A DNA stretch of 64,000 nucleotides, from contig JANQFK010000021.1 of the NCBI GenBank assembly GCA_028277885.1, positions 23,571 to 87,570 on the forward strand, in the 5' to 3' direction. Position numbers and translations under genes: made by a program. Below the pieces are notes generated by a model. That model worked only from the letters and a program-made list of their open reading frames with translations. It did not search any database and was not told where the DNA came from. This document shows, piece after piece, positions 53,287-62,089 of the stretch (the first letter of the stretch is position 1; each line of letters begins with the position of its first letter). The stretch is from Myxococcota bacterium. GTDB taxonomy: Bacteria; Myxococcota_A; UBA9160; UBA6930.

Positions 53287-55470
53287 TCATTCGGAAGAGT
53301 TCGGTCGACGCGCAGAGGACTTCGAGGTCGCCTCGTGCGAGCAGAGGGAGTAGACAAAGGCTTCTAGCTCGCGGGCGATATCAGCGTGAAAGCTCATTGC
53401 GCCGCCCCTTCGCGACCTCACCTTCCTCTCCACGATCTGGCGCGACTGCCGGATCTCGAGTCTCGCGTCTACCAGGAGACGGTCGCGGTCACCCTTTCTG
53501 CTCGCATGGGCCGCCTGCAGGGAGTGTGCGATCGCGGCTCCTTGGAGACGAAGGCTCGAGTCTCCAATTTCTTTCTGCGCCTCGAGCCAGTCCAAGAGCT
53601 GCAACGAGATGTCTTCAAGCGTCGAACGCAACTCGCGGAGCGTCCTCCAGCCGCCCTCAGCACCTCGCAGCTGGCGACCGCCTTGCTGCGCAGAAGCTTC
53701 GTAGAGCGCGAGTGTAATCCCGAGGGAGAGGAGCTTTCCGCGTAGGATCTCGCGATCCGTCTCGTCCAAGCGACCTTCCCATCCCTGGTTCGGATCAAGT
53801 GCACCAATGCCTTTCACGGTCGCGTTGAGTGCCTCGACGAGATCGGTCGATTGACGTCCTTCGAGCTGGTAGGCGGCCCAGGCGCCTTCGGCTCTGCGCA
53901 GGAACATGTGCGGCGCAGTCAGCTGCCGCGGAACCTCCTCTTGACGCTTCGTCCAGGGCTCGATTTGAGCCAGGCCCTCGTCGAGAAGCTGATTGGCCCT
54001 TCGGAAGGAGCCGAAGTGCCGATAGTGGACGCTCGCCGCCCTGGCCACGATCAAGGGGTCGTGGAACACCTCGTTCTCAGTGGTCCGCCAGAACCATTCA
54101 TCCAGAATCCTCAGGTGCTCGTAGAGCCTTACTGCCGCGACTCGCGGAAAGACCCACGGAATGGCCTCGGTCGGAAGATTCGCTTCCAGGTACGCCTTGG
54201 CAGCGCGATGCCTCACGTTCTGCTCCTCGGCGTCATCAAACTTGCCGCCCGGGCTCCATGCGTGACCGAGGATGAATCCGGCGAGCAGAAGCAGGGTGCG
54301 CCTCCGTCCGTACTCTTCCGGATCCAGGGCTTTGGTTTTCCTGAGGAGGTTCGTCCCCCTCGGTTTGCCTTGGCCCAGTCGGGCGACCGTCGCATCGAAA
54401 CGATCCATGACCGGCTTCCAGGTGTCGCCAGAAGGCTTTTCCTTGTCGCGGCGATCCTTGAAGAGAGCCCAGCCGATCTCCTGATCGAGGGTTTCGATCT
54501 CCTTGCGCTCCGCGGGATTCGTCCAGAAGTTGGCCCTCTCCCCGAGATTCACGCTGGTGGAACGCCCTACCATTGCGTCCTCGTCGGAATCCCATCTCCC
54601 GAAGCCAGTACGGATCGAGTTCTGGTGCATCTGGGCAGCGCGAAGAATGGCCTTGAAGTTCCTGAAGGTGCGCGTCTGGTCCTCGTCGCGCGGTTCAGCG
54701 CCTTCTTCGAACTTGTCCGGCGAGTAGCGAAACCGGTGCTCGACCTCCGCCCAGGTGTGTTCCAGGATGGTCTGGCACTGGATCTCGAAGGTCAGGCCGT
54801 CTAGCGCACGGATCCGCTCCCTTAGGTCGGGGAAGTCAGCCTTGAGGGCGCCCCAAGGGAAGCCAGCGCTCTGCTGCTGCGTATTCTGCTTGTGGCACCA
54901 ACCCTCGAAGCGGGCGACCAGAAGATCGGGATCGACCGTCAAGATCAAATGGAGGGCTTCGTAGCCGGACCGCTTCGGCACCGGCGCAAGGACCGCCTTC
55001 AGCCAGAGCGGGCGCGCGAGCTCGCTGTCGAAGCCGCTGATGTCTTGGACCCAGCTGGCGATCTCCAGGGGTACGTACGTCGGATAGCCGAGCCAGAAGA
55101 GAATGCCCTCCAGGATGTCTCGCTCGAAATAGAAGATCATCCGACCACCGACCAGATCGTTCACGAGCTCGAAAACAGAGAGTGCGGGACCGAGCTCGTT
55201 GAACTTCTCCTCGAGGCGCTCACGATCCTCCACCAGTCTCAGCATCTTGTTTACGAACGAATCCCGCTTCTTCACGCGCACGTGCGTCATCGCCAAACGC
55301 GAGCGTCCGCTTTGCGCCGCAAATGCTCCGAGTTCGCCGCGGATGAGCTCGCTGGCGAATTCGAGCGTGGCCTCGAGTTCGGAATAGATCTCGACCCATC
55401 CCTGCTCATCGAGCCTCTCGACATCGGCCAGGGTCAGGCCGGTCCACTTGCGAACAACGCTGTCGGGCAC
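53287..55470 (-). CDS. Large orphan RelA/SpoT-domain protein with TPR-like C-terminal half
   Basis: 727-aa protein from GTG 55470, where GGAG lies 6 bp upstream; the frame is open to TTG 55533. Residues about 60-270 form a (p)ppGpp-synthetase-type domain: HVRVKKRDSFVNKMLRLVED (ATP site), ELVNDLVGGRMIFYFERDIL, PVPKRSGYEALHLILTVD, and FEIQCQTILEHTWAEVEHRF followed by RYSP. There is no HD hydrolase, TGS or ACT domain. The remaining approximately 450 residues are helical, with TPR-like stretches (PLIVARAASVHYRHFGSFRR, ANQLLDEGLAQI). Codon use differs from its neighbours. It could be an alarmone synthetase or a ToxSAS/CapRel-like effector with a built-in sensor. Confidence 0.85.
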   Translation of the reverse strand: MPDSVVRKWTGLTLADVERLDEQGWVEIYSELEATLEFASELIRGELGAFAAQSGRSRLAMTHVRVKKRDSFVNKMLRLVEDRERLEEKFNELGPALSVFELVNDLVGGRMIFYFERDILEGILFWLGYPTYVPLEIASWVQDISGFDSELARPLWLKAVLAPVPKRSGYEALHLILTVDPDLLVARFEGWCHKQNTQQQSAGFPWGALKADFPDLRERIRALDGLTFEIQCQTILEHTWAEVEHRFRYSPDKFEEGAEPRDEDQTRTFRNFKAILRAAQMHQNSIRTGFGRWDSDEDAMVGRSTSVNLGERANFWTNPAERKEIETLDQEIGWALFKDRRDKEKPSGDTWKPVMDRFDATVARLGQGKPRGTNLLRKTKALDPEEYGRRRTLLLLAGFILGHAWSPGGKFDDAEEQNVRHRAAKAYLEANLPTEAIPWVFPRVAAVRLYEHLRILDEWFWRTTENEVFHDPLIVARAASVHYRHFGSFRRANQLLDEGLAQIEPWTKRQEEVPRQLTAPHMFLRRAEGAWAAYQLEGRQSTDLVEALNATVKGIGALDPNQGWEGRLDETDREILRGKLLSLGITLALYEASAQQGGRQLRGAEGGWRTLRELRSTLEDISLQLLDWLEAQKEIGDSSLRLQGAAIAHSLQAAHASRKGDRDRLLVDARLEIRQSRQIVERKVRSRRGGAMSFHADIARELEAFVYSLCSHEATSKSSARRPNSSE

Positions 55471-55578
55471 GGGCGCTCCGAGGGTCTGAGGTATGCGAGC
55501 AGCGTGGTAGCACCCGGGAAGGGGGCCGTTCAAGCGAGATTGGTCGTCCCGGGGTATGTGAGCCCAAAAGAGTCGTGG

Positions 55579-55596
55579 GTGTGAAGTACTTCACAC
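55579..55596. promoter_or_regulatory. 18-bp perfect palindrome upstream of the RelA/SpoT gene
   Basis: GTGTGAAGTACTTCACAC is a perfect, uninterrupted palindrome 109 bp upstream of the RelA/SpoT GTG and beyond the 3' end of the neighbouring membrane-protein gene. With no loop it suits a dimeric repressor site rather than a terminator. The AT-rich centre is unusual for the region. Confidence 0.5.
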
Positions 55597-55628
55597 TGCC
55601 TCGACCCCGTGGATCCGAACGCCCGCTC

Positions 55629-56663
55629 TCAGTCGAGCGCCAGCCCCAGCATCCGCTCCACCACCGCGCCGCCGAGCCAGGAGCCCACGGCCACCAGGGC
55701 GAGGACCCCGAAGCGCAGCCAGGTGGCGGTGTCGAAGGGCCACTCGTGCACGGCCTCCACGCGGGCCTCCCAGGCGAGCAGGCCCGGCAGCCGGGCCGCG
55801 GCGGCGGGCTCGCCCGGGCCCAGGGCGGCCTCCCGCGCACTCTCGATCGCGCGCCGCACCCGGGCCAGCTCGGCGCGCTTGGCCTCGCGGATGCGGGGCC
55901 GCAGGCGGCGCGCGGGCTCGACGAGGGCCGCCGTGCCGAGCCCCACGGTGGTGACGATCACGGCGAAGACGCTCCAGGAGAAGCCCCAGTTGGCGAACAG
56001 CAGCGAGGCGATGGAGCTGCCCAGGAACCAGAACAGGCAGCCGCGCAGCCCGCGCCGCGCGTAGGGGGCGAGGGCCTCGCGGTCGAGGAGCGGCACCGCG
56101 ATCCGCGCCGTCACGGTCCGGTGCAGGAAGCGCTCGCCGGCCTGCTGGCTCCAGGCGAGCTGGCCCATGCATGCGAAGAGCAGCAGGTTGGCGGCCAGCG
56201 ACCAGGTCGAGTGGGCGGTCCACTGCTCGCGCATGGGCGCGAGCCCGCCGAAGCTCGCCACCACGACCGCGGCACCGACCGCGGCCCCCAGCAGCGCGGC
56301 GAGGCGCGTGCCCCGCGCCCCGAGCTCGGGCGCCGCCTCGGGCTGCGGTGCCGCGTCGCCCTCGCCCACCAGCGGGGCCAGGGCGGCGACGTCGCCTCTC
56401 AGGTGGGCGGTCATCACGAGGCGCATCACCAGCACGAAGCCGATCAGCGCCGAGATCACCGCGCCGTGGCGGATCCGCATCGCGGCCTCGGGGTGGTCGA
56501 AGCCTCCCGCGAGCTGGCCGACGAGCAGCAGGTAGGAGGCGAAGCCGACGGCCGCGATCCCGAGCATCGCGGCGACCTGCGTCGGCCCGCCCCAGGCCGC
56601 GACGCCCTCGGCCCCCGGCCGGCGATGCCGGGCGACGCGCTCGGCGGGCTGCGCCTGGGCCAC
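55629..56663 (-). CDS. Multi-pass membrane protein of unknown function
   Basis: 344-aa protein with about eight hydrophobic helices. Examples are AMLGIAAVGFASYLLLVGQL, AVISALIGFVLVMRLVMTAH, LAALLGAAVGAAVVVASFGG and FGVLALVAVGSWLGGAVVER. A basic cytoplasmic segment near the middle reads RRLRPRIREAKRAELARVRR. No family was recognised. It starts 5 bp after the hydratase stop, so the two may be co-transcribed. Confidence 0.75.
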   Translation of the reverse strand: MAQAQPAERVARHRRPGAEGVAAWGGPTQVAAMLGIAAVGFASYLLLVGQLAGGFDHPEAAMRIRHGAVISALIGFVLVMRLVMTAHLRGDVAALAPLVGEGDAAPQPEAAPELGARGTRLAALLGAAVGAAVVVASFGGLAPMREQWTAHSTWSLAANLLLFACMGQLAWSQQAGERFLHRTVTARIAVPLLDREALAPYARRGLRGCLFWFLGSSIASLLFANWGFSWSVFAVIVTTVGLGTAALVEPARRLRPRIREAKRAELARVRRAIESAREAALGPGEPAAAARLPGLLAWEARVEAVHEWPFDTATWLRFGVLALVAVGSWLGGAVVERMLGLALD

Positions 56664-56668
56664 GGGGC

Positions 56669-57463
56669 TCAGCGCCCCTCGAACTTCCCGGGCCGCTTCT
56701 CCACGAAGGAGCGCACGCCCTCCTGGAAGTCCTGGGTGCGGAACAGGGGCAGCAGCTGGAGGAACACGTGATGCACGTTGGTCTCGAAGTCCTCCTGGAG
56801 GCCGAGACGCATCATGCGCTTGGTGGCCTGGACGGCGAGCGGCGCGTTGGCGGCGATCTCGTCGGCCAGTGCGCGCGCCTCCTTGGCGAGGAGCTCCGCG
56901 GGCACCACGCGGTTCACCAGGCCGAGCTCGAGGCAGGCGGCGGCGTCGAGGATGCGGCCCGTGAAGGCGATCTCCGCCGCCTTCGCCCAGCCGAGCAGGC
57001 GCGGCAGCAGCCAGGTGCCCCCGCTCTCGGGCACGACGCCGCGCTTGCCGAACACCGGAGCGAGCTTCGCCGTGTCCGCGGCGATGCGGATGTCGCAGCC
57101 CAGGGCGAGGTCCATGCCGTAGCCCGCCGCGGCCCCGTTGAGCGCGCAGATGGTGGGCTTGTCGAGCTCGTGGAGCACCACGGGCGGCGCGTTGCGCAGG
57201 TCGAAGCGCTGCACCATGACGGCGGCGCCCTGGGCGCCACCGATGCCCTGCCCCGCGGCGGCGTCCTGGAGGTCGAGGCCCGAGCAGAAGCCGCGGCCGG
57301 CGCCGGTGATCACCACCACGCGCACCTCGGGGTCGCGGTCGGCCTCGCCGATCGCCTCGGAGAAGCGGTCGAGCATGGCGCCCGTGATGGCGTTGAGGCG
57401 CTCGGGCCGGTTCAGGGTGAGGGTCGCGACGGCGCCATCCTTCTCGAAGAGCAGGTCGTCCAC
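56669..57463 (-). CDS. Enoyl-CoA hydratase/isomerase (PaaG-like)
   Basis: 264-aa crotonase-fold enzyme. It has ATLTLNRPERLNAITGAMLD, the oxyanion-hole segments GAGRGFCSGLDLQDA and ALNGAAAGYGMDLALGCDIR, and RGVVPESGGTWLLPRLLGWA. The last resembles PaaG (VPDSGGTW) but with Glu for Asp. It is probably active on a CoA thioester. GTG 57463 is preceded by CAGGAGGAAGACCC, a strong ribosome site. It is divergent from paaX, which probably controls it. Confidence 0.93.
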   Translation of the reverse strand: MDDLLFEKDGAVATLTLNRPERLNAITGAMLDRFSEAIGEADRDPEVRVVVITGAGRGFCSGLDLQDAAAGQGIGGAQGAAVMVQRFDLRNAPPVVLHELDKPTICALNGAAAGYGMDLALGCDIRIAADTAKLAPVFGKRGVVPESGGTWLLPRLLGWAKAAEIAFTGRILDAAACLELGLVNRVVPAELLAKEARALADEIAANAPLAVQATKRMMRLGLQEDFETNVHHVFLQLLPLFRTQDFQEGVRSFVEKRPGKFEGR

Positions 57464-57541
57464 GGGTCTTCCTCCTGGCGGGTCGGGGCGGGTCGGGGCG
57501 AGCGGTCGATGGGCCCAGTCTACTGCCGCGGCGCCGTCCCC

Positions 57542-57584
57542 AATATTACATGGATTGACGATACCTGGCTCGATCTGTAATATT
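57542..57584. promoter_or_regulatory. Divergent paaX promoter with 9-bp inverted repeat
   Basis: Perfect inverted repeat AATATTACA (57542-57550) and TGTAATATT (57576-57584). A sigma70-type promoter for paaX overlaps it: TTGACG (57555-57560), 17-bp spacer, TAATAT (57578-57583). The expected start site falls at about 57590, the A of the paaX ATG, and no ribosome site is present, implying a leaderless mRNA. The left arm supplies TAATAT for the opposite strand. It is a likely PaaX autoregulatory operator. Confidence 0.7.
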
Positions 57585-57589
57585 CCCGG

Positions 57590-58438
57590 ATGCAGCCGAC
57601 GGCCCGGAGCCTCGTCCTGGACCTGCTCTCCACCCTGCGCCGGGGCACCATGCCCGTGGGCGCGCTGGTGGCGGCGGGCGAGCACTTCGGGCTCTCCGAG
57701 AACGCGGTGCGGGTCGCGCTGGCGCGGCTCTTCGCCGCGGGCCGGGTCGAGCGCGACGAGCGCGGGCGCTACCGCCTGGGCTCCGCCGCCGCGCCGGTGG
57801 CCGAGCGCGTGCGCGGCTGGCGCAGCGCCGAAGCCCCCACCCGCCGCTGGAGCGGCGGCTGGCTGGCCGTGCATCCGACGCGGCCGCCCGGCCGCGGCCG
57901 GGCGCGCCGCGAGCACGAGCGCGCGCTGCGCCTGCTGGGCTTCCGCGGCCTCGAGCCCGGTCTCCGGCTGCGCCCGGACAACCTGCGCGCCGCGCTGCCC
58001 GAGCTGCGCGAGACCCTCGCCGCGCTGGGTCTCGGGCCGGGCGCGCTGGTGTTCGAGCTGCGCGACCTCGACGCCCGCGCCGAGGCCCGCGCCCGGGGCC
58101 TGTGGGAGGTCGCGGCGCTGCGCGCCGGCTACCGGCGCTCCCTCGAGGAGCTCGCGGCCAGCGAGCGCCGCCTCGGGACCCTGTCCGAGGCGCGCGCCAT
58201 GGTGGAGTCCTTCCGCGTGGGCGGCCGGGTGATCCGACAGCTCGTCCTCGACCCGCTGCTGCCCGACGAGATCCTGCCCGGCGGCGAGCGCGCCGCCCTC
58301 GTCGACGCGCTGCGCCGCTACGACCGGGCCGGCCGCGACTGCTGGGCCGGCTTCCTGCGTCGCTTCGACGTGCTCAGCCACGACACCCCCGCCGACACCC
58401 ACGGCGCGGGGGAGACCCACGCCGCCGCCTTCGCCTGA
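57590..58438 (+). CDS. paaX: PaaX-family transcriptional regulator
   Basis: 282-aa regulator. An N-terminal winged helix (ARSLVLDLLSTLRRGTMPVG, LSENAVRVALARLFAAGRVE) carries the wing RDERGRYRLG. The middle and C-terminal PaaX domains include WSGGWLAVHP, ERALRLLGFRGLEPGLRLRP and RVIRQLVLDPLLPDEILP. PaaX proteins repress CoA-thioester pathways and are released by aryl-CoA. The neighbouring PaaG-like gene fits this. Only 22 bp separate it from the desaturase gene. Confidence 0.92.
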   Translation: MQPTARSLVLDLLSTLRRGTMPVGALVAAGEHFGLSENAVRVALARLFAAGRVERDERGRYRLGSAAAPVAERVRGWRSAEAPTRRWSGGWLAVHPTRPPGRGRARREHERALRLLGFRGLEPGLRLRPDNLRAALPELRETLAALGLGPGALVFELRDLDARAEARARGLWEVAALRAGYRRSLEELAASERRLGTLSEARAMVESFRVGGRVIRQLVLDPLLPDEILPGGERAALVDALRRYDRAGRDCWAGFLRRFDVLSHDTPADTHGAGETHAAAFA

Positions 58439-58460
58439 GCGGGGCGCCAGGAGGAACGCC

Positions 58461-59468
58461 ATGACGACCAGTGCCGCCAGCGCCGAGGAGGCCCGCGGAG
58501 CGCCCTGGCGCGAGGCCTTCACCCGGGACGAGATCCGCGAGCTGCTGGCCTTCCAGGACTGGCGCGCCTGGCTCTCCGTCGCCACGAACTGGGGCCTGGT
58601 CTTCGCCGCCATGGCGGTGGTGGCGGTCTGGCCCAACCCGCTCACCGTGGTGGCGGCGCTGTTCGTGATCGGAGCGCGCCAGCTCGGCTGCGCGGTGCTG
58701 ATGCACGAGGCCTCCCACCGCGCGCTGTTCTCGAGCCGCGCGGTAAACGACTTCGTGGGCCAGTGGCTGGCCGCCTACCCGGTCTGGAGCGACCTCGAGG
58801 CGTACCGCCCCTACCACCTGCGCCACCACGCCAAGACCGGCTCCGCCGAGGACCCGGACCTCGGCCTGGTCACGCCCTTCCCCATCACCCGCACGAGCCT
58901 GCGCCGCAAGGTGTGGCGCGACCTCTCGGGCCAGACGGGCTGGAAGTTCGCCAAGGGCGGCTGGAAGCGGACCTTCGGGCGCGCCGGGCAGGACCCGAAC
59001 GCGCGCCGCGCCGCCATCGGGATGGCGGTGAGCAACGGCGTGCTGCTGGCGATCCTCACCGTCGCCGGCCACCCGGCCCTCTACCTGCTCTGGGTGGGGG
59101 CGTGGCTCACCACCAACACCCTGGTGACGCGCATCCGCGCCATCGCGGAGCACGCCATGACGCCGGACCCGGACGACCCGCTGCGCAACACGCGCACCAC
59201 CCTGCCGCGCTGGTGGGAGCGCCTGCTGGTCGCTCCCAACCGCGTGGGCTTCCACCTCGAGCACCACCTGCTGATGACCGTGCCCCACTACAACCTGCCG
59301 CGCATGCACCGGATGCTGGCCGAGCGCGGCCTGCTCGAGAACGCCTGCGTGGACCGCGGCTACGGCGTGGTGCTGGCCCGCGCGGCGTCGCGGCCCGAGG
59401 CCGAGCCCGCGACGGACGCCGCCGCGGAGCGCCCCGAGGCGCCGGCTCCGCGCTACCCGCCGTTCTGA
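58461..59468 (+). CDS. Fatty acid desaturase family protein
   Basis: 335-aa membrane di-iron desaturase/hydroxylase. The three His boxes are intact: LMHEASHRALF, YHLRHHAKTG and HLEHHLLMTVPHYNLPRMH. Two pairs of hydrophobic helices are present (WGLVFAAMAVVAVWPNPLTV, NGVLLAILTVAGHPALYLLW). GGAGGAA precedes the ATG at 58461. The C-terminal 25 residues are a Pro/Ala/Glu-rich tail. The acyl substrate is unknown; co-direction with paaX suggests shared control. Confidence 0.92.
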   Translation: MTTSAASAEEARGAPWREAFTRDEIRELLAFQDWRAWLSVATNWGLVFAAMAVVAVWPNPLTVVAALFVIGARQLGCAVLMHEASHRALFSSRAVNDFVGQWLAAYPVWSDLEAYRPYHLRHHAKTGSAEDPDLGLVTPFPITRTSLRRKVWRDLSGQTGWKFAKGGWKRTFGRAGQDPNARRAAIGMAVSNGVLLAILTVAGHPALYLLWVGAWLTTNTLVTRIRAIAEHAMTPDPDDPLRNTRTTLPRWWERLLVAPNRVGFHLEHHLLMTVPHYNLPRMHRMLAERGLLENACVDRGYGVVLARAASRPEAEPATDAAAERPEAPAPRYPPF

Positions 59469-59525
59469 GCCGGACCCGAGACGGGTCGCCGGAAGGTTCC
59501 GCGAAGCGGAAGCCCGGCGCGGCCG

Positions 59526-60050
59526 TCAGCGCTCCGCCAGGCGCTTCAGGTTGAGGAGCTGGCGGCGCATCATCACCAGGTCTCCCCAGGGCAGCAGGGC
59601 CGCGAGCAGGCGGCCGCGCAGGCCGGGCGGGTACTCGACGCGAAGCTTCACCAGCAGCCGGGTGCGCGAAGGCGCCACCGGGACGGCGCGGTAGGTCACG
59701 CCGACGCGGCCGAAGAGCCCGGCCCCCGGTCCGGACCTCGAGGCGATGGTGAGCTCGCGGCCCGGCGTGAACGAGCGCAGCTCGAACACCGTCATGACGG
59801 TCTGGCCGACCTCGAGCTCGTCGAGGCCGGGGGTGAGCTCCGGGGGGCTGCGCCGACCGAGGTTGTCGATCCAGTCGTAGCTGTAGGGCGCCGCCCGGAG
59901 CTGGCACAGCCAGCGGTACACGTGCTCCGCCGGCGCCTCCACGGTGACGCCGCGGTAGTAGGCCGCGGCCTCGCCCTCGGGCCAGGCGTCGCACGGCCAC
60001 GCGCCGGCGCGCTCCTCGGGCCGGGTGCCCCAGGTGAGGGCGACGGACAT
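59526..60050 (-). CDS. SRPBCC (START-like) family protein
   Basis: 174-aa protein with a helix-grip fold outline. It begins RGVTVEAPAEHVYRWLCQLR then AAPYSYDWIDNLGRRSPPEL. Later strands are LEVGQTVMTVFELRSFTPGR and RTRLLVKLRVEYPPGLRGRL. The family binds hydrophobic ligands in a deep pocket. The substrate is unknown. It is convergent with the desaturase gene. Confidence 0.8.
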   Translation of the reverse strand: MSVALTWGTRPEERAGAWPCDAWPEGEAAAYYRGVTVEAPAEHVYRWLCQLRAAPYSYDWIDNLGRRSPPELTPGLDELEVGQTVMTVFELRSFTPGRELTIASRSGPGAGLFGRVGVTYRAVPVAPSRTRLLVKLRVEYPPGLRGRLLAALLPWGDLVMMRRQLLNLKRLAER

Positions 60051-60080
60051 GCAGGAAGGCTAGCGAGCGAGCCCCGGCGG

Positions 60081-60791
60081 CTACCCGGTCAGACCGCAGG
60101 CGATCGCCTCGAGGCGGTCGGAGCGGTGGATCAGGAGGTGGCCCTCGTCGGTCTCCACGATCTCCTTCTCCTCCCAGTCGCGCAGCTGCTTGTTGACGCT
60201 CTCGCGCGTGGTCCCGACCAGGGCGCCCAGCTCGGTCTGGGTGAGGCGCAGCTCGATGCGGGTGCCGCGCCGGGTCTCGAGCCCGTAGCTCGTGGAGAGC
60301 TCGAGGAGCCGCTTCGCCAGCCGCGCCGGCAGGCTCAGGAAGTTGGTGTCGTCCACGAACTCGCACAGGCGGCGCATCTTGGCCGCCACGGCGGCGAGCA
60401 GGTGGACGGCGACCCGCGGATGGCGCTCCAGGTACGGCATGAGCAGGTCACCGCGAACGCACAGGGTCTCGCAGTCGTCGAGGGCCTCCACGCTCGCGGT
60501 GCGGGGGCGCGCGTCGAGCATGGCGATCTCGCCGAAGACCTCGCCGGGGCCGAGGATCGCCTCGGCGAGGTGCTTGTCCTCGGGGCTCGAGCTGATCACC
60601 CGGAGCCGCCCGGAGAGCACCACGAAGAGCTCGCCGCCGGCGTCGCCCTGCTCGACGACCCGCTCCCGGGGTCGGAAGTCGCGACGCTCGCCGATCCGCC
60701 ACAGCGCCCGAAGCTCGGCGTCGGTCAGACGCGCGAGGAGATCCACTTTCGACCGGCCGTCCACGTCCGGGAAGAGAAGCTGGCTCGCCAT
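60081..60791 (-). CDS. Crp/Fnr family transcriptional regulator
   Basis: 236-aa regulator. The cyclic-nucleotide-binding fold is seen in ERVVEQGDAGGELFVVLSGR, LGPGEVFGEIAMLDARPRTA and the roll containing GE and R-x-A (RPRTASVEA), as in cAMP binders. A C-terminal winged HTH follows (LRLTQTELGALVGTTRESVN, KQLRDWEEKEIVE). There is no N-terminal Cys cluster, so it is not an oxygen-sensing Fnr. ATG 60791 was chosen; a perfect TATAAT lies 51 bp upstream. Confidence 0.92.
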   Translation of the reverse strand: MASQLLFPDVDGRSKVDLLARLTDAELRALWRIGERRDFRPRERVVEQGDAGGELFVVLSGRLRVISSSPEDKHLAEAILGPGEVFGEIAMLDARPRTASVEALDDCETLCVRGDLLMPYLERHPRVAVHLLAAVAAKMRRLCEFVDDTNFLSLPARLAKRLLELSTSYGLETRRGTRIELRLTQTELGALVGTTRESVNKQLRDWEEKEIVETDEGHLLIHRSDRLEAIACGLTG

Positions 60792-60842
60792 GCTTGGCCG
60801 CTCCCGCGAGATCTCTTCACCCCACCCATCTGCAGCAGCGGA

Positions 60843-60848
60843 ATTATA
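60843..60848 (-). promoter_or_regulatory. -10 element of the Crp/Fnr gene promoter
   Basis: The minus strand reads a perfect TATAAT in an AT-poor context, 51 bp upstream of the Crp/Fnr ATG. No good -35 hexamer lies 17 bp upstream, so the promoter may depend on an activator. Confidence 0.45.
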
Positions 60849-60904
60849 CGACCGGGGCCCGAAACGGAAGTGACAATTTGGTCGAAACGCTCCGTGAACG
60901 CCGT

Positions 60905-62089
60905 TCAGCGCTCCGGGTCGCGCGCCTCGGGGAGCGCCACCTCGGCGTCGTCGTCCGGCGGGCGCGGGCCCGGGCGCTCGCCTGGGGCAGGAAGGGACGG
61001 CGCCTCGAGCGGGATGCCCCGCTCGAGGTCCTCGAGCATGAGCTGCACCATGCGGAGGTGGTGCTCGCTCACGGAGGCGTCGCCGGAGAAGCGCGCCGGG
61101 TCGTGGACCCCGGTGCGCCACGTGAGGTCGGAGTCGGGAAGGCGCTCGCGGTCGGGGTAGCGTGCCTCCAGGAACCGGTAGCCGCGGATCTCGCTCAGCG
61201 TCCAGGGGCCCGGCGTGCCCACGTCGCGGAGCACCTTGCCGAAGACCTCGAGGGGCACGAAGCCGCGCCCGCGCTCGAGCTCGCCCTTGAAGCTCGTGAA
61301 GGCGACGGGGTCGCCCGCGGCATCGCGCAGGTTGGCGTCGAAGCGGTAGAAGCCCGCCTCGTCGACCTCCGCGCCCACCTCGATGCGCAGGCGCGACGGG
61401 TCGACGTCCTCGCGGAACTCGCCGGTGAGCCGCGCCGGGATGCGTCGCACCGGCGTGTTGAACACGCGGATCGACGCCTCGTGCCGGCGGCCCGGCTCGT
61501 ACTCGAAGTGCACGGTCAGCAGGATGGGGCCGTGGTGCTCGGGGAAGCGGGTGAGCGGCAGGTCGGCGACGAGGCGATCGTCCTCCCAGACGAAGCCCAG
61601 CTCGCGCCCGCCGCCGGCAACGCCGCCGCGACCCTCGGGCTCCGCCCGCGCCGAGAGCACGCGCAGCGCCACGGTCTCGGCGCCGCGCCAGCCCCGGAGG
61701 CTCGCGTGCACCGTGTCCGCTCCGGTGTAGTAGAAGCGATCGGCGGTGAAGAGGTAGGAGACCACCGACTCGGGATCGTCGGACAGGGAGTCCGGGACGG
61801 GACGCCTCCGCTCGTGGCGGCGGTTCGGTCGCAGCAGGTCCTCGTGGGCGGCGGTCAGCGGGCCCGAGGTGGGCGGGTAGGCGTTCGCGTCGAGCCAGCG
61901 CCGGACGGGCTCGGGGAGCTCGTTGGCCGGGGGCAGCGGCGGAGGCGGCATCGCCACCGCCGCTGCATCCGGCGTGGGGGGCGGCGGCTCCCCGACGGTC
62001 GCCGCCCCCTCCTCTCGCCCCCCGCGCCAGAATGCGAGCCCTGCGATCACGCCCAGCAGCGCGACCGCCAGGCCCAACCGACCTCTCAC
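60905..62089 (-). CDS. Membrane-anchored exported protein, unknown family
   Basis: 394-aa protein from GTG 62089, which overlaps the stop of the somatomedin-B gene (GTGA). One N-terminal helix (LGLAVALLGVIAGLAFWRGG) is followed by a Pro-rich linker (EPPPPTPDAAAVAMPPPPLP). A large periplasmic region contains LFTADRFYYTGADTVHASLR, ILLTVHFEYEPGRRHEASIR and PARLTGEFREDVDPSRLRIE. No known domain was recognised; the beta-rich central part could be a binding domain. Coupling to the secreted lipase-like protein suggests a helper role, for example as a foldase or anchor. Confidence 0.7.
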   Translation of the reverse strand: MRGRLGLAVALLGVIAGLAFWRGGREEGAATVGEPPPPTPDAAAVAMPPPPLPPANELPEPVRRWLDANAYPPTSGPLTAAHEDLLRPNRRHERRRPVPDSLSDDPESVVSYLFTADRFYYTGADTVHASLRGWRGAETVALRVLSARAEPEGRGGVAGGGRELGFVWEDDRLVADLPLTRFPEHHGPILLTVHFEYEPGRRHEASIRVFNTPVRRIPARLTGEFREDVDPSRLRIEVGAEVDEAGFYRFDANLRDAAGDPVAFTSFKGELERGRGFVPLEVFGKVLRDVGTPGPWTLSEIRGYRFLEARYPDRERLPDSDLTWRTGVHDPARFSGDASVSEHHLRMVQLMLEDLERGIPLEAPSLPAPGERPGPRPPDDDAEVALPEARDPER

